DNA of 64,000 nt from Phocoena phocoena (Eukaryota; Chordata; Mammalia; Artiodactyla; Phocoenidae), in contig NC_089236.1 in the NCBI RefSeq assembly GCF_963924675.1, forward strand, positions 48,206,500-48,270,499. The letters are read 5' to 3'. The notes beneath the pieces are model-generated. The model worked only from the letters and a program-made list of their open reading frames with translations, was not told where the DNA came from and did not search any database. Shown here piece by piece: positions 23,503 to 36,900 of the stretch (position 1 is the first letter of the stretch; every line of letters begins with the position of its first letter). The translations under genes were made by a program, and so were the position numbers.

Positions 23503-25329
23503 TTATAAACACTTCTAAGAATTTTTAGTTGCCAATACTATCTGATAGGTGTTACAAATTTATACCTACATAATTGTACCTAAAGTAAAATTCCATACAG
23601 CTAAACTCATTTTCCTTGATCATTTTAAAATAGAACCTAGTGGAAATTAATTGCCATGACTGCCTCTTCCCTGTGAGAATTTGAGTATCCATCGCACAAT
23701 TCTATGAAATGTTCTCTGCCTCCCTCGTTTCTTTAATATGCGGATGAACTTAAGGCTTCCTTCCTGTCAATTCCAAATGTTTAACACTGCTTGCCTTATT
23801 TCCTTTTATTTTAAATGGGAGCCAACATCATGAACTCCGTACTTTACAATGAACCTCAGAAAGCAGAAGAGAAACATATCTCTCCCCATAGTTTCAGAGG
23901 AGAATGTGGAGAAAAATACGTTATGCTGTGCTCAGATTTCTCTTTGGTGGAGTGTGAACTATGATAACAGTAATAGGGAGGTAAAATCTCTCTCTGAATT
24001 TTTCTTATGCTGGGCTAGAAAGTATTCAACTCAATATACATTGAACCTTTGTGCATAACACTGTAGAAGAAAAAAAACTTAAAATATGATTTTTGTTTCC
24101 AAAGAGCAGAAAGAATAAATGTATATATATATTTATATTTATATTTTAAAGCAAAATGTTCTCTATCTTAAGGAGTCTATACTGGTCTATGAATGTCCCT
24201 ATCTATTTTAAAGGAGTATCGGGAATGACCTTTTAGAGGAGGTGGTCTATGAAACAAGCATCTGAAGTATGAATTGTGATATGCAGATCTGAGAGAAGGG
24301 CAGTCCCAAAACTTTATAAACCTTCCTAAATGTAGGAGAAAAAAAAAGTGAAGAATTGTCAGGAAACAGCAGATAATTCAGTCAACTGATTTGGAGTGTA
24401 CAGTTAGGTAGAGAATATAAATAATTTCATATTCTGGTAGGCCTGAAATGTCAGAATAAAGAGCTTATATTTCTTCAGTGAGCAATGAGGGGTGTTGTGA
24501 TAAAAATCATTTTAGAGAATTAACTTGGCAGTAATATATCTATATAGACATATTTTATATATATATATTATATATACTTCTACATATATATATTCAGAGT
24601 AATTCAAGATACCATGAATAGGAGCACCTGAAGCTCAGGTGACATGTAACCATGGCCTCAATTGGTGTGATGGCATAGGGAATAGATGGGAAAATTGGTT
24701 TTAGAAATACAGCTGGGGGATGGTGACTTTTGGAGATTTTTATACCCTGCTCTCTACTCACCACGCTCCCTTTCCTAGAGAAAAGAAATTTCTACTATGT
24801 TTGGATCCTATTCCAAGACATTGTTCGGGCCATGTTTCTAGTTGGGTAGTCTCTAGCAAAAAGGTCAGAATCATGAGGACAGCTTGCTCTTCCGCTTCCT
24901 CTTTTCCTGTGACTAGAAAAACAGGGTTGGAGATCACTTGCAATTTTCAGCCTTTGGCAGTATATATGCGCTGATGTATATAGTCTTCAGAAGCTAGCCC
25001 ATGTTAAGATGGGACTGGGGCTTAATGGCCTCTCTTAAACCTATCTCATTCTCCATCCACATCTAGCAGAGACCTCTGAATTGGGGTTTTCACTATGAGC
25101 CCAGCAAATAACATAGTCATAATTTTATTTCCCATTTGCTCCTGGCCTCTTTGCACCTGTCTTTTTCAAGAACATCATGCTGAGGGTGCATTAATGCATT
25201 TAATGGAGCATTAAATATTTCTTGGATTTCCCCAAATATTCTCTAATAGTACCCAATCCCACTATCTTCACAAACAAGTGGATCCTACGGTCTGCACACG
25301 TTAGAGGCAATATAATTTATGTTTCAGAT
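23503..25329. other. Intron sequence with TA-rich patches
   Basis: TA-rich simple sequence at about 24120-24150 and 24535-24595. No gene or repeat family identified. Confidence 0.55.
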
Positions 25330-25545
25330 TACTGTTTCTGGACGTAGATTGCCTAGCTTATGATACTGGCTCTATTGTTACTGGGTGCATGCTTTAGGAA
25401 AGATATTTAACCTCTGTGTCTCAGTTTCCTCATCTATAAAATGAAGACAGTAATAGTAACTTAACTCATAGAATTGTTGTGAAGACTAAATTAGTGTTTG
25501 GCATAGAGTTTGTCACATAATCAACATTAAACAGTAGCTATCGTG
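25330..25545 (+). repeat. MIR
   Basis: Near-complete MIR layout: a degenerate head and core, then ctcagtttcctcatctataa, aatgaagacagtaatag, and gttgtgaagactaaatta. Confidence 0.8.
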
Positions 25546-25884
25546 GTTATTAAGGACTCAGTAACTGACTAGATTTGAAAGTATGTTTGGGGCAGTTATC
25601 AGTGGTTCCTACAAAAGTTTGGATAGTGGAGTTGACAATGATTTCATACAGAAATAAGACTTTCTGAAAGCAGAGGTGATTCATGGATGAATGAAGGTTA
25701 TGATATTGATTTAGGACTTGTACTTGAAGTTCTAACACACCATTGACATAATAAAAATATGGTAAATAAATGGGACTAAGGAACTCAAGCCTGGGAGAAA
25801 GATCAGGCCTATAAGATAAAAATTTTGGACACGTCAACATTGCTGGAACTTGTACTAAGAACTGTGACGTTTGGGAAGAGATTT

Positions 25885-26050
25885 AATAAGTGCTAAATAC
25901 TTTCTGTGGGTTAGATACTGTGCCAAATGCTTTGAGAGTTTTTTTCCTTCCTTGATTAATTTTTTTTCTCAATTTCTGTTATTTCTCACAAATGCTAATC
26001 TTTTTAAGTGAGGAAATTAAGGCTGAAGGAGGTTGTTTTCTTAAAATGTC
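25885..26050 (-). repeat. MIR-like fragment
   Basis: gatactgtgccaaatgcttt followed by gtgaggaaattaaggctg. Diverged. Confidence 0.45.
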
Positions 26051-26074
26051 ATAGCTGAAATCTACAAGCAAGCA

Positions 26075-28035
26075 ATTAAACTAATGTAACTTTAGCAAGA
26101 TTACAGAATACAGAGTCATCATGAAAAAAGTCAATTGTATTTCTGTATACTAGCAATAAGCAGTTGAAAATTTTGAAAATTAAAAGTTTTTTAATACTAT
26201 CTGTAATAGCATCAAAAATACTAAGTATTTAAGGATTAAATTAACAAAATATGAAGCAAGTACACGACACTGAAAACTAGTAAATATTGTTGAGAAAAAG
26301 TAAGGTAGACCTAAATAAGTAGAGAGACACATCACATTTATAGATTGGAACACTGAATATTGCTAAAGTGTCAGTTGTCCCCAAAATGATGAATAGATTC
26401 AGTGCAATCATGATGAAAAATTCAACAGGTATTTTGTAGAAAATGAGAAAGTAATCTAAAATTTATATGGAAATGTACAGGACCCAGAATATCCAAAATA
26501 TATATATATTTTTTTTTGCGGTACGCGGGCCTCTCACTGTTGTGGCCTCTCCCATTGCGGAGGACAGGCTCCAGATGCACAGGCTCAGCAGCCATGGTTC
26601 ACGGGCCCAGCCACTCTGCGGCATGTGGGATCTTCCCGGACTGGGGCACGAACCCGTGTCCCCTGCACCGGCAGGCAGACTCTCAACCACTGCGCCACCA
26701 GGGAAGCCCTATCCAAAATAATTTTTAAGAGATGAAAGTACCAGGATAATTCAATAAGGAATTACATAGTCTTTTCAACAACATGCTAGAATGTTTTGAT
26801 ATCCATACGCAAAAATACTACACCTCAACCCTTACCTCAAACAAAATATAAAAATTAATTTATAATCATTCATAGATCTAAATATAAGGACAAAAACTAG
26901 TAAAAAAAATAAGAGAAAAATCTTATTAACTTTGGGTTTATCAAAGAGTACATAAATAGGACACAGAGTGAAGCATGAAGAAAACACTTCTTAAATTGGA
27001 CTTCATCAAAAAAGAAATTTTTGCTCTTCTGATAAAAAAGGAAAAGGCAAGACACAGACTTGGGGAAAATATTTGCCAAAAATGTATCTAATAAAGGACT
27101 TGTATCCAGAATGCTTACAACTTAAGATAAGCATTCCAATTTTTAAGAAAAAAGGCGGGGGGGGGGGCGGTGTCCAAGATTTGAATAGACATTTCATGAA
27201 AGAAGAAATGCAAATAACCAATAAGCAAAAGAAAAGATGCTCAACATCATCAGTCATCAGGAAAATGAAAACAAAAACCACAATTAAATACCACGACAAC
27301 CAGAATTCTACAATCTAGAATGGCTAGTTTTTAAAACACTGTTGTTACCAGATGTTGACAAGATTGTGGATTAGCTGGAGTATCCATACATTGCTGGTAC
27401 AAATGCAGAACAGTACAGTCACTTTGGAAAACAGTTTGGCAGTTTTTTATAAAGTTAAACATTAACTTACTATGTGATTCAGCAGTCCCTGCTTCTGGTT
27501 GTTTACCCAAGAGAAATAAAAACATGTGTCCACACAGGACCTGTCTGTAAATGTTTATAGCAGCCTTATCATAATGGTCCAAAACTGAAAACAACCCAAA
27601 TACTCATCAGATAGTGAATGAATGAACAAATTTTGGTATATTCATAATATGTAAAACTACTCAGCAAGAAAAAGAAACCAGCTACTCAACATACAATAAC
27701 ATGGGTGAATCTTTTAAAACTCATTATGTTGAATGAAAGAAGGCAGTTACAAAAGGCTACATACTGTTTGATTTCATTTTTGTGACACTCTAGAAAAGAC
27801 AAAACTAATGACAGATGGTCAGTCACCAAGAGCCAGAGGTAGCTAGGTTAAAAATATTGACTTCAAAGTAGCACAGAGAATTTGGGGGTTTGATGGAAAT
27901 GTTCTGTATCATGATCGTGGCCATGATTATATGACTATAAACATTTGTTGAAACTCATAGACTTATATGCTCAAAATTGGTGAACTTTATGTATGTAAAT
28001 TACATCCCAATAAAGCTGGGTTTCTTTGAGTGATT
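26075..28035 (+). mobile_element. Old L1M LINE, 3' part
   Basis: Follows L1 ORF2 to the 3' end: tttctgtatactagcaataa, attctatctgtaatagcatc-like text, an aaatttatatggaaatgtac segment, the block with gtgaaacggaaaacagtttg-like text near 27430, and finally acatcccaataaagctgg. Split by a SINE at 26501-26709. A run of 11 or more G lies at 27156-27168 where the family normally has a short mixed sequence. Many stops, so inactive. Confidence 0.8.
26501..26709 (-). repeat. Short CHR-type SINE inside the L1M
   Basis: TA/T-rich tail at left, right end gccaccagggaagccc. Duplicated target tatccaaaata at 26490-26500 and 26710-26720, perfect. Confidence 0.95.
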
Positions 28036-28369
28036 AAAAAAGGTATAGCCAATGGGTGCTTGTGCCAGTATTCAAATTTATTTCTCTACTTTATGGCCGG
28101 GGTGGGAACGTCAGACAAAAAATAATTGAAAGTTGGGAAGCAGAAGAAACCTTTGCTGGATAGATAACTGATCTTAGTAAAGAGGAAGTCGTCAAAGGAG
28201 AGTGAAGAGGGCTCTGAATGTCTTAATAAAAGACAGCAATTTTTGGAACACGCAGTGCAGAGAATATAATAGTCTAATAGATATGAATAAGTTTATTCCA
28301 AGCAGCAGTAAGAGCCAGGTCATGGACTTCGTTAGCATGTTGTCAGTAATGTTCCAGAGCTTCTAATCA

Positions 28370-28665
28370 GAGGTTGACAATTCAAATCAGAGCCAAACCA
28401 AATCTAGCCTGCCATCTGTTATAGCACAACCTGCAAGCTAAAAATGGTTTTTATATTCTTTAATTATTAGAAAAAAATCAGAATATGTCATGACATTTGA
28501 AAATTATGAAATTCAAATGTTAGTGTCCATAAATAAAGTGTTATTGGAACACAGTACACACATTAGCTTATGGATCATCTATGCCTCCTTTCATGCTACA
28601 ACTGCACAAAGCCTAAAGTTTTTGCTCCTGGACCTTTACAGAAGTTTGCTGATTCCTCATCTAAA
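28370..28665 (-). mobile_element. hAT-type MER DNA transposon remnant
   Basis: ccaaatctagcctgccatct, aataaagtgttattggaaca, then gcacaaagcctaaagtttt and ctttacagaagtttgctgat match a familiar non-autonomous hAT element. Confidence 0.65.
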
Positions 28666-29100
28666 GCATTTGCGCCAGCTTTTCAGGAGCTTCCACAAGT
28701 AGCAGTGGTCATTATCCACCTCCTTCTCTGCGGCCATTCCCAGGTCTGAGTAGGCGGGTCACCGTTTGTGGACTGCTTCCTGGAGATCAGCATGCTTTTC
28801 CCAGTACATCTCTTTAGCTGGGCAAATGAAAAATTATTTGACTTTGAAGACATAGTTCTGTGTCTTGGTAAGGATAACATTCTACTAACTGGAAAAAAAA
28901 ATCAAGTTCTATGCTTCCAAAATTTCTATATTTCAAGTAATTAGAACATCTTATGGTTCATGTGAAACATGATGAGACATGTAGGCCAGATTGAAAGATG
29001 GAACTGCTTGGACAGGAAAGCATGTAAGGTCACCTATCGTTTTACCCATGACAGCCCTTTTTTAAAAAATTTTTATAAAAAGTGTCTGGCAATCTTGAGT
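28666..29100. other. Intron sequence, nothing recognised
   Basis: A small GC-richer patch at about 28700-28760 has no match I know. Confidence 0.55.
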
Positions 29101-29104
29101 CTTT

Positions 29105-29305
29105 AATTTCATTCAATAAATACTTAGTGTTTACTGTACCAGCAGTTTTAAGCATTTTACTAATATTAGTTCATTTAATCCTCATAACATGATGATATTA
29201 CTATAATTATTCACATTTTATAGCTATGGAAACTGAGACATAGGTAGAAAGGGGATGGTGTGGACCCACACAGTCTGGCTTTAGAATCCTTGCTTGATTT
29301 AGTTA
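29105..29305 (-). repeat. MIR
   Basis: attagttcatttaatcctca, cattttatagctatggaaac, then cacacagtctggctttagaa in the order of a reversed MIR. Confidence 0.75.
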
Positions 29306-29436
29306 TATGTAAATATTTAAAATTACATTATGTAAAAGAATGCTTCAGTCTCATTACATGAATCTTCAATATCACTTGAGGCACTTTTTTAATTAAAACA
29401 ATTAAAATAGTTTTCCAAAACAAGTCATCTTCACTG

Positions 29437-32400
29437 CTTTTTTTTAATACAGCAGGTTCTTATTAGTCATCAGTTTTATACACATCAGTGTATACATGTC
29501 AATCCCAATCTCCCAATTCATCCCACCACCACCCCCAACACCCCGCCACTTTCCCCCCTTGGTGTCCATATGTTTGTTCCCTACATCTGTGTCTCTATCT
29601 CTGCCCTGCAGACTGGCTCATCTGTACCATTTTTCTAAGTTCCACGTATATGTGTTAATATACGATATTTGTTTTTCTCTTTCTGATTTACTTCACTCTG
29701 TATGACAGAATCTAGATCCATCCAGGTCTCTACAAATGACCCAGTTTCATTCCTTTTTATGACAAATATTCCATTGTATATATGTACCACATCTTCTTTA
29801 TCCATTTGTCTGTCGATGGGCATTTAGGTTGCTTCTGTGACCTGGCTATTGTAAATAGTGCTACAATGAACATTGAGATGCATGTGTCTTTCTGACTTAT
29901 GGTTTTCTCTGGGTATATGCCCGGTACAGGGATTGCTGGGTCATATGGTAATTCTATTTTTAGTTTTTTAAGAAACCTCCGTACTGTTCTCCATAGTGGC
30001 TGTATCAATTTACATTCCCACCAACAGTGCAAGAGGGTTCCCTTTTCTCCACACCGTCTCCAGCATTTGTTGTTTGTAGATTTTCTGATGATGCCCATTC
30101 TCACTGGTGTGAGGTGATACCTCATTGTAGTTTTGATTTGCATTTCTCTAATAATTAGTGATGTTGAGCAGCTTTTCATGTGCTTCAAGGCCATCTGTAT
30201 GTCTTCTTTGGAGAAATGTGTATTTAGGTCTTCTGCCCATTTTTGGATTGGGTTGTTTGTTTTTTTAATATTGAGCTGCATGAGCTGTTTATATATTTTT
30301 GAGATTAATCCTTTGTCCGTTGATTCGTTTGCAAATATTTTCTCCCATTCTGAGGGCTGTCTTTTCGTCTTGTTTGTAGTTTCCTTTGCTTTGCAGTCTT
30401 TTAAGTTTCATTAGGTCCCATTTGTTTATTTTTGTTTTTATTTCCATTACTCTAGGAGGTGGATCAAAAAAAAATCTTGCTGTGATTTATGTCAGAGTGT
30501 TCTTCCTATGTTTTCCTCTAAGAATTTTATAGTGTCCAGCCTTACATTTAGGTCTCTAATCCATTCTGAGTTTATTTTTGTGTGTGGTGTTCGGGAGTGT
30601 TCTAATTTCATTCTTCTACACATACCTGTTCAGTTTTCCCAGCACCAGTTACTGAAGCTGCTGTCTTTTCTGCATTGTATATCCTTGCCTCCTTTGTCAT
30701 AGATTAGTTGACCATAGGTTTGTGGGTTTATCTCTGGGCTTTCTATCCTGTTCCATTGATCTATGTTTCTGTTTTTGTGCCAGTACCGTATTGTCTTGAT
30801 TACTGTAGCTTTGTAGTATAGTCTGAAGTCAGGGAGTCTGATTCCTCCAGCTCGGTTTTTTTCCCTCAAGACTGCTTTGGCTATTTGGGGTCTTTTGTGT
30901 CTCCATACCAATTTTAATATTTTTTGTTCTAGCTCTGTAAAAAATGCCACTGGTAATTTGATAGGAATTGCATTCAATCTGTAGATTACTTTGAGTAGTA
31001 TACACATTTTCACAATGTTGATTCTTCCAATCCAAGAACATGGTAATCCAAGCTCTCGATCTGTTTGTGTCATCTTTGTTTTCTTTCATCAGTGTCTTAT
31101 AGTTTTCTGAGTACAGGTCTTTTACCTGCTTAGGTAGGTTTATTCCTAGGTATTTTATTCTTCTCATTGCAGTGGTGAATGGGATTGTTTCCTTAATTTC
31201 TCTTTCTGATCTTTCATTGTTAGTGTATAGGAATGCAAGAGATTTCTGTGCATTAATTTTTTTAAATTTATTTTTGACTGCATGGGGTCTTTGTTGCTGT
31301 GTGCGGGCTTTCTCTAGTTGCAGTGAGCAGGGGCTACTCTTCATTGCAGTGCAGGGTCTTCTTATTGCAGTGGCGTCTCTTGTTGCAGAACACGGGCTCT
31401 AGGCGCACAGACTTCAGTAGTTGTGGCATGCAAGCTCAGTAGTTGTGGCTCAGGGGCTCTAGAGCACAGGCTCAGTAGTTGTGGCACACGGGCTTAGATA
31501 CTCTGCAGCATATGGCATCTTCCTGGACCAGGGCTTGAACCCATGTCCCCTGCATTGTGCCACCATGGAAGCCCCGTGCGTTAATTTTGTACCCTGCAAC
31601 TTTACCAAATTCATTGATTAGCTCTAGTAGTTTTCTGGTGGCACCTTTAGGATTCTCTATATATAGTATCATGTCATCTGCAAACAGTGACAGTTTTACT
31701 TCTTCTTTTCCAATTTGTATTCCTTTTATTTCTTTTTCTTCTCTGATTGCCATGGCTAGGACCTCCAAAACTATGTTGAATAATAGTGGTGACAGTGGAC
31801 ATCCTTGTCTTGTTTCTGATCTTAGAGGAAATGGTTTCAGTTCTTCACCATTGAGAATGATGTTTGCTGTGGGTTTGTCATATATGACCTTTATTATGTT
31901 GGGGTAGGTTCCCTCTGTGCCCACTTTCTGGAGGGTTTTTATCATAAATGGCGTTGAATTTTGTCAAAAGCTTCTTCTGCATCTATTGACATAATCATAT
32001 GGTTTTTCTTCTTCAATTTGTTGATATGGTGTATCACATTGATTGATTTGCATATATTGAAGAATCCTTGCATCCCTGGGTTAAATCCCTCTTGATCATG
32101 GTGTATGATCCTTTTAATGTGCTGTTGGATTCTGTTTGCTAGTATTTTGTTGAGGGTTTTTGCATCTATATTCATCAGTTATATTGGTCTGTAATTTTCT
32201 TTTTTTGTAGTATCTTTGTCTGGTTTTGGTAGCAGGGTGATGGTGGCCTCATAGAATGAGTTTGGGAGTGTTCCTCCCTCTGCAATTTTTTGGAAGAGTT
32301 TGAGAAGGATGGGTGTTAGCTCTTCTCTAAATGTTTGATAGAATTCATCAGTGAAGCCATCTGGTCCTGGACTTTTGTTTGTTGGAAGATTTTTAATCAC

Positions 32401-33720
32401 AGCATCAATTTCGTTACTTGTGATTGGTCTGTCCATTTCTTGCAGGTAGTCCGTTTTATTAGCATAGAGTTGCTTGTAGTAGTCTCTTATGATGCTTTGT
32501 ATTTCTGCAGTGTCTGTTGTAACTCCTTTTTCATTTCTAATTTTATTGATTTGAGTGCTCTCCCTCTGTTTCTTGATGAGACTGGCTAAAGGTTTATCTA
32601 TTTTGTTTGTCTTCTCAAACAACCAGCTTTTAGTTTTATTGACCTTTGCTATTGTTTTCTTTGTTTCTATTTCAGTTATTTCTGCTCTGATCTTTATTAT
32701 TTCTTACCTTCTGTTAACTTTGGGGTTTTTTTGTTATTATTTTTCTAATGTTAGATTGTTTATTTGAGATTTTTCTTGTTTCCTGAGGTAGACTTGTATT
32801 GCTATTAACTTCCCTCTTAGAACTGCCTTTGCTGCATCCCATAGGCTTTGGATCATCCTGTTTTCATTGTCGTTTGTCTCTAGGTATTTTTTTGATTTCC
32901 TCTTTGATTTCTTCAGTGATCTTTTGGTTATATAGTAACACATTGTTTAGCCTACACGTGTTTGTGTTTTTTACGTTTTTTTCCCTATAATTGATTTCTA
33001 ATCTCATAGTGTTGTGGTAGGAAAAGATGCTTGATACGATTTCAGTTTTCCTAAATTTACCAAGGCTTGATTTTGTGATTCAAGATGTGGTCTATCCTGA
33101 AGAATGTTCTGTGTACACTTGAGAAAAAAGTGTAATCTGCTGTTTTTGGATGGAATGTCCTATAAAAATCAATTAAATCTATTTGGCCTATTGTGTCATT
33201 TAAAGCTTGTGTTTCCTTATTAATTTTCTGTCTGGATGATCTGTCCATTGGTGCAAGTGAGGTGTTAAAGTTCCCCACTATTATTGTGTTACTGTTGATT
33301 TCCTCTTTTATAGCTGTTAGCAGTTGCCTTATGTATTGAGGTGCTCCTATGTTGGGTGCATATATATTTATAATTTTTATATCTTCTCCTTGGATTGATC
33401 CCTTGATCATTATGTAGTGTCCTTCCTTGTCTCTTGTAACATTCTTTATTTTCAAGTCTATTTTATCTGATATGAGTATTGCTACTCCAGCTTTCTTTTG
33501 ATTTCCATTTGCATGGAATATCTTTTTCCATCCCCTCACCTTCAGTCTATATGTCCCTAGGTCTCAAGTGGTTCTCCTGTAGACAGCATATATATGGGTC
33601 TTCATTTTGAATCCATTCAATGAGCCTGTGTCTGTTGGTTGGAGCATTTAATCCATTCACATTTAAGGTAATTATTGATATGTATGTTCCTGTTACCATT
33701 TTCTCAATTGTTATGGGTAT
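29437..33720 (-). mobile_element. L1 LINE (older, outer element): 3' UTR and ORF2
   Basis: Reverse-oriented. It starts with a T-run and 3' UTR (aatacagcaggttcttatta) and continues back through ORF2 toward its 5' part. Readable pieces on the minus strand: C-terminal region (29757-30281, with [15 protein letters not shown]), reverse transcriptase with LFADDMILY (31472-31945), fingers region with [10 protein letters not shown] (32179-32622), and endonuclease with NFNTSLAPMDR (33057-33539). Frames are broken in many places. It stops at 33720, and the same element resumes at about 41180. Confidence 0.93.
31261..31574 (-). repeat. Long CHR-type SINE inside the outer L1
   Basis: Body repeats of cagtagttgtggc; right end gccaccatggaagcccc. 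Duplicated target gtgcattaatttt (31249-31261) and gtgcgttaatttt (31576-31588). It falls within the reverse transcriptase part of ORF2. Confidence 0.93.
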
Positions 33721-33922
33721 ATATTTTTTTCATATTTAGTACGATTTCATTAGAATACAAATGTCATAGTGTGAACTAACATATCACTGATGAAAACATT
33801 TTAAATTACATTAGCATTGAAATTTAACCAATTTGTAACTTTCAACATTAGTGACTATTAATCTCAATCAAAATAAATTTGTTTGATAGTGCCACTTAAG
33901 CAGGTCAATGATAGGGTTTTGG
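33721..33922 (-). other. Non-L1 segment, candidate L1 3' transduction
   Basis: About 200 bp of non-repetitive-looking sequence between the break in the outer L1 and the poly(A) tail of the inner L1. On the minus strand it ends in A7 (33724-33730 as T) next to the duplicated target. That is what a read-through L1 transcript with extra flanking DNA would leave. No AATAAA was seen close to this end. Confidence 0.5.
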
Positions 33923-36900
33923 TTTTTTTTTTTTTTAACATTTTTATTGGAGTATAATTGCTTTACAATGGTGTGCTAGTTTCTGCTTTATAACAAAGTG
34001 AATCGGTTATACATATACATATGTTCCCATATCTCTTCCCTCTTGTGTCTCCCACTCTCCCACCGTCCCTTTCCCACCCCTCCAGGCGGTCACAAAGCAC
34101 CGAGCTGATCTCCCGGTGCTTTGCGGCTGCTTCCCACTAGCTGTCTACCTTACGTTTGGTAGTGTATATATGTCCACGCCTCTCTCACTTTTCACAACTT
34201 ACCCTTCCCCCTCCCCATATCCTCAAGTCCATTCTCTAGTAGGTCTGTGTCTTTATTCCTGTCTTACCCCTAGGTTCTTAATGACATTTTTTTTTCTTAA
34301 ATTCCATATATATGTGTTAGCATATGGTATTTGTCTTTCTCTTTCTGACTTACTTCACTCTGTATGACAGACTCTATGTCTATCCACCTCATTACAAATA
34401 GCTCGATTTCATTTCTTTTTATGGCTGAGTAATATTCCATTGTATATATGTGCTACATCTTCTTTATCCATTCATCCTATGATGGACACTTAGGTTGTTT
34501 CCATCTCCTGGCTATTGTAAATAGAGCTGCAATGAACATTTTGGTACATGACTCTTTGAATTATGGTTTTCTCAAGGTATATGCCCAGTAGTGGGATTGC
34601 TGGGTCATATGGTAGTTCTATTTATAGTTTTTTAAGGAACCTCCATACTGTTCTCCATAGTGGCTGTACCAATTCACATTCCCACCAGCAGTGCAAGAGG
34701 GTTCCCTTTTCTCCACACCCTCTCCAGCATTTATTGTTTCTAGATTTTTTGATGATGGCCATTCTGACCAGTGTGAGATGATATCTCATTGTAGTTTTGA
34801 TTTGCATTTCTCTAATAATTAATGATGTTGAGCATTCTTTCATGTGTTTGTTGGCAGTCTGTATATCTTCTTTGGAGAAATGTCTATTTAGGTCTTCTGC
34901 CCATTTTTGGGTTGGATTGTTTGTTTTTTTGTTATTGAGCTGCATGAGCTGCTTATAAATTTTGGAGATTAATCCTTTGTCAGCTGCTTCATTTGCAAAT
35001 ATTTTCTCCCATTCTGAGGGTTGTCTTTTGGTCTTGGTTATGGTTTCCTTTGCTGTGCAAAAGCTTTGAAGTTTCATTAGGTCCCATTTGTTTATTTTTG
35101 TTGTTATTTCCATTTCTCTAGGAGGTGAGTCAAAAACGATCTTGCTGTGATTTATGTCATACAGCGTTCTGCCTATGTTTTCCTCTAACAGTTAGAGAGT
35201 TTCTGGCCTTACATTTAGGTCTTTAATCCATTTTGAGCTTATTTTTGTGTATGGTGTTAGGGAGTGATCTAATCTCATACTTTTACATGTACCTGTCCAG
35301 TTTTTCCACACCACTTATTGAAGAGGCTGTCCTTTCCCCATTGTACATTCCTACCTCCTTTATCAAAGATAAGGTGACCATATGTGCGTGGGTTTATCTC
35401 TGGGCTTTCTATCCTGTTCCATTGATCTATCTTTCTGTTTTTGTTCCAGTACCGTACTGTCTTGATTACTGTAGCTTTGTAGTATAGTCAGAAGTCAGGG
35501 AGCCTGATTCCTCCAGCTCCGTTTTTCGTTCTTAAGATTGCTTTGGCTATTCAGGGTCTTTTGTGTTTACATACAAATTGTGAAATTTTTTGTTCTAGTT
35601 CGGTGAAAAATGCCAGTGGTAGTTTGATAGGGATTGCATTGAATCTGTAGATTGCTTTAGGTAGTAGAGTCATTTTCCCAATGTTGATTCTTCCAATCCA
35701 AGAACATGGTATATCTCTCCATCTATTTGTATCATCTTTAATTTCTTTCATCAGTGTCTTGTAATTTTCTGCATACAGGTCTTTTGTCTCTTTAGGTAGA
35801 TTTATTCTAGATATTTTATTCTTTTTGTTGCAATGGTAAATGGGAGTGTTTCCTTAATTTCACTTGCAGATTGTTCATCATTAGTGTATAGGAATGCAAG
35901 AGATTTCTGTGCATTAATTTTGTATCCTGCTACTTTACCAAATTCTTTGATTAGCTCTAGTAGTTTTCTGGTAGCATCTTTAGGATTCTCTATGTATAGT
36001 ATCTCGTCATCTGCAAATAGTGACAGCTTTACTTCTTCTTTTCCAATTTGGATTCCTTTTATTTTATTTTCTTCTCTGATTGCTGTGGATAAAACTTCCC
36101 AAACTATGTTGAGTAAGAGTGGTGAGAGTGGGCAGCCTTGTCTTGTTCCTGATCTTAGTGGAAATAATTTCAGTTTTTCACCATTGAGGATGATGTTGGC
36201 TGTGTGTTTGTCCTATATGGCCTTTATTATGTTGAGGAAAGTTCCCTCTATGCCTACTTTCTGCAGGGTTTTTATTATAAATTGGGTTGAATTTTGTCAA
36301 AAGCTTTCTCTGCATCTATTGAGATGATCATATGGTTTTTCTCCTTCAATTTGTTAACATGGTTTATCACATTGATTGATTATTATACATTGAAGAATCC
36401 TTGCATCCCTGGAATAAACCCCACTTGATCATGGTGTATGATCCTTTTAATGTGCTGTTGGATTCTGTTTACTAGTATTTTGTTGAGAATTTTTGCATCT
36501 GTGTTCATCAGTGATATTGGCCTGTAGTTTTCTTTCTTTGTGACATCCTTGTCTGGTTTTGGTATCAGGGTGATGGACTCGTAGAATGAGTTTGGGAGTG
36601 TTCCTCCCTCTGCTATATTTTGGAAGAGTTTGAGAAGGATAGGTGTTAGCTCTTCTCTAAATGTTTGATAGAATTCTCCTGGAAGCCATCTGGTCCTGGG
36701 CTTTTGTTTGTTGGAAGAATTTTAATCACAGTTTCAATTTCAGTGCTTGTGATTGGTCTGTTCATATTTTCTATTTCTTCCTTATTCAGTCTTGGCAGGT
36801 TGTACATTTCTAAGAATTTGTCCACTTCTTCCAGGTTGTCCATTTTGTTGGCATAGAGTTGCTTGCAGTAATCTCTCATAATCTTTTGTATTTCTGCAGT

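Noticed and set aside
23126..23512. Cluster of overlapping open frames on both strands (also at 26463, 40012, 48603, 49117 and 51050)
   Set aside because: They are translations of GC-rich short CHR SINEs, with the same peptide fragments recurring at each copy.
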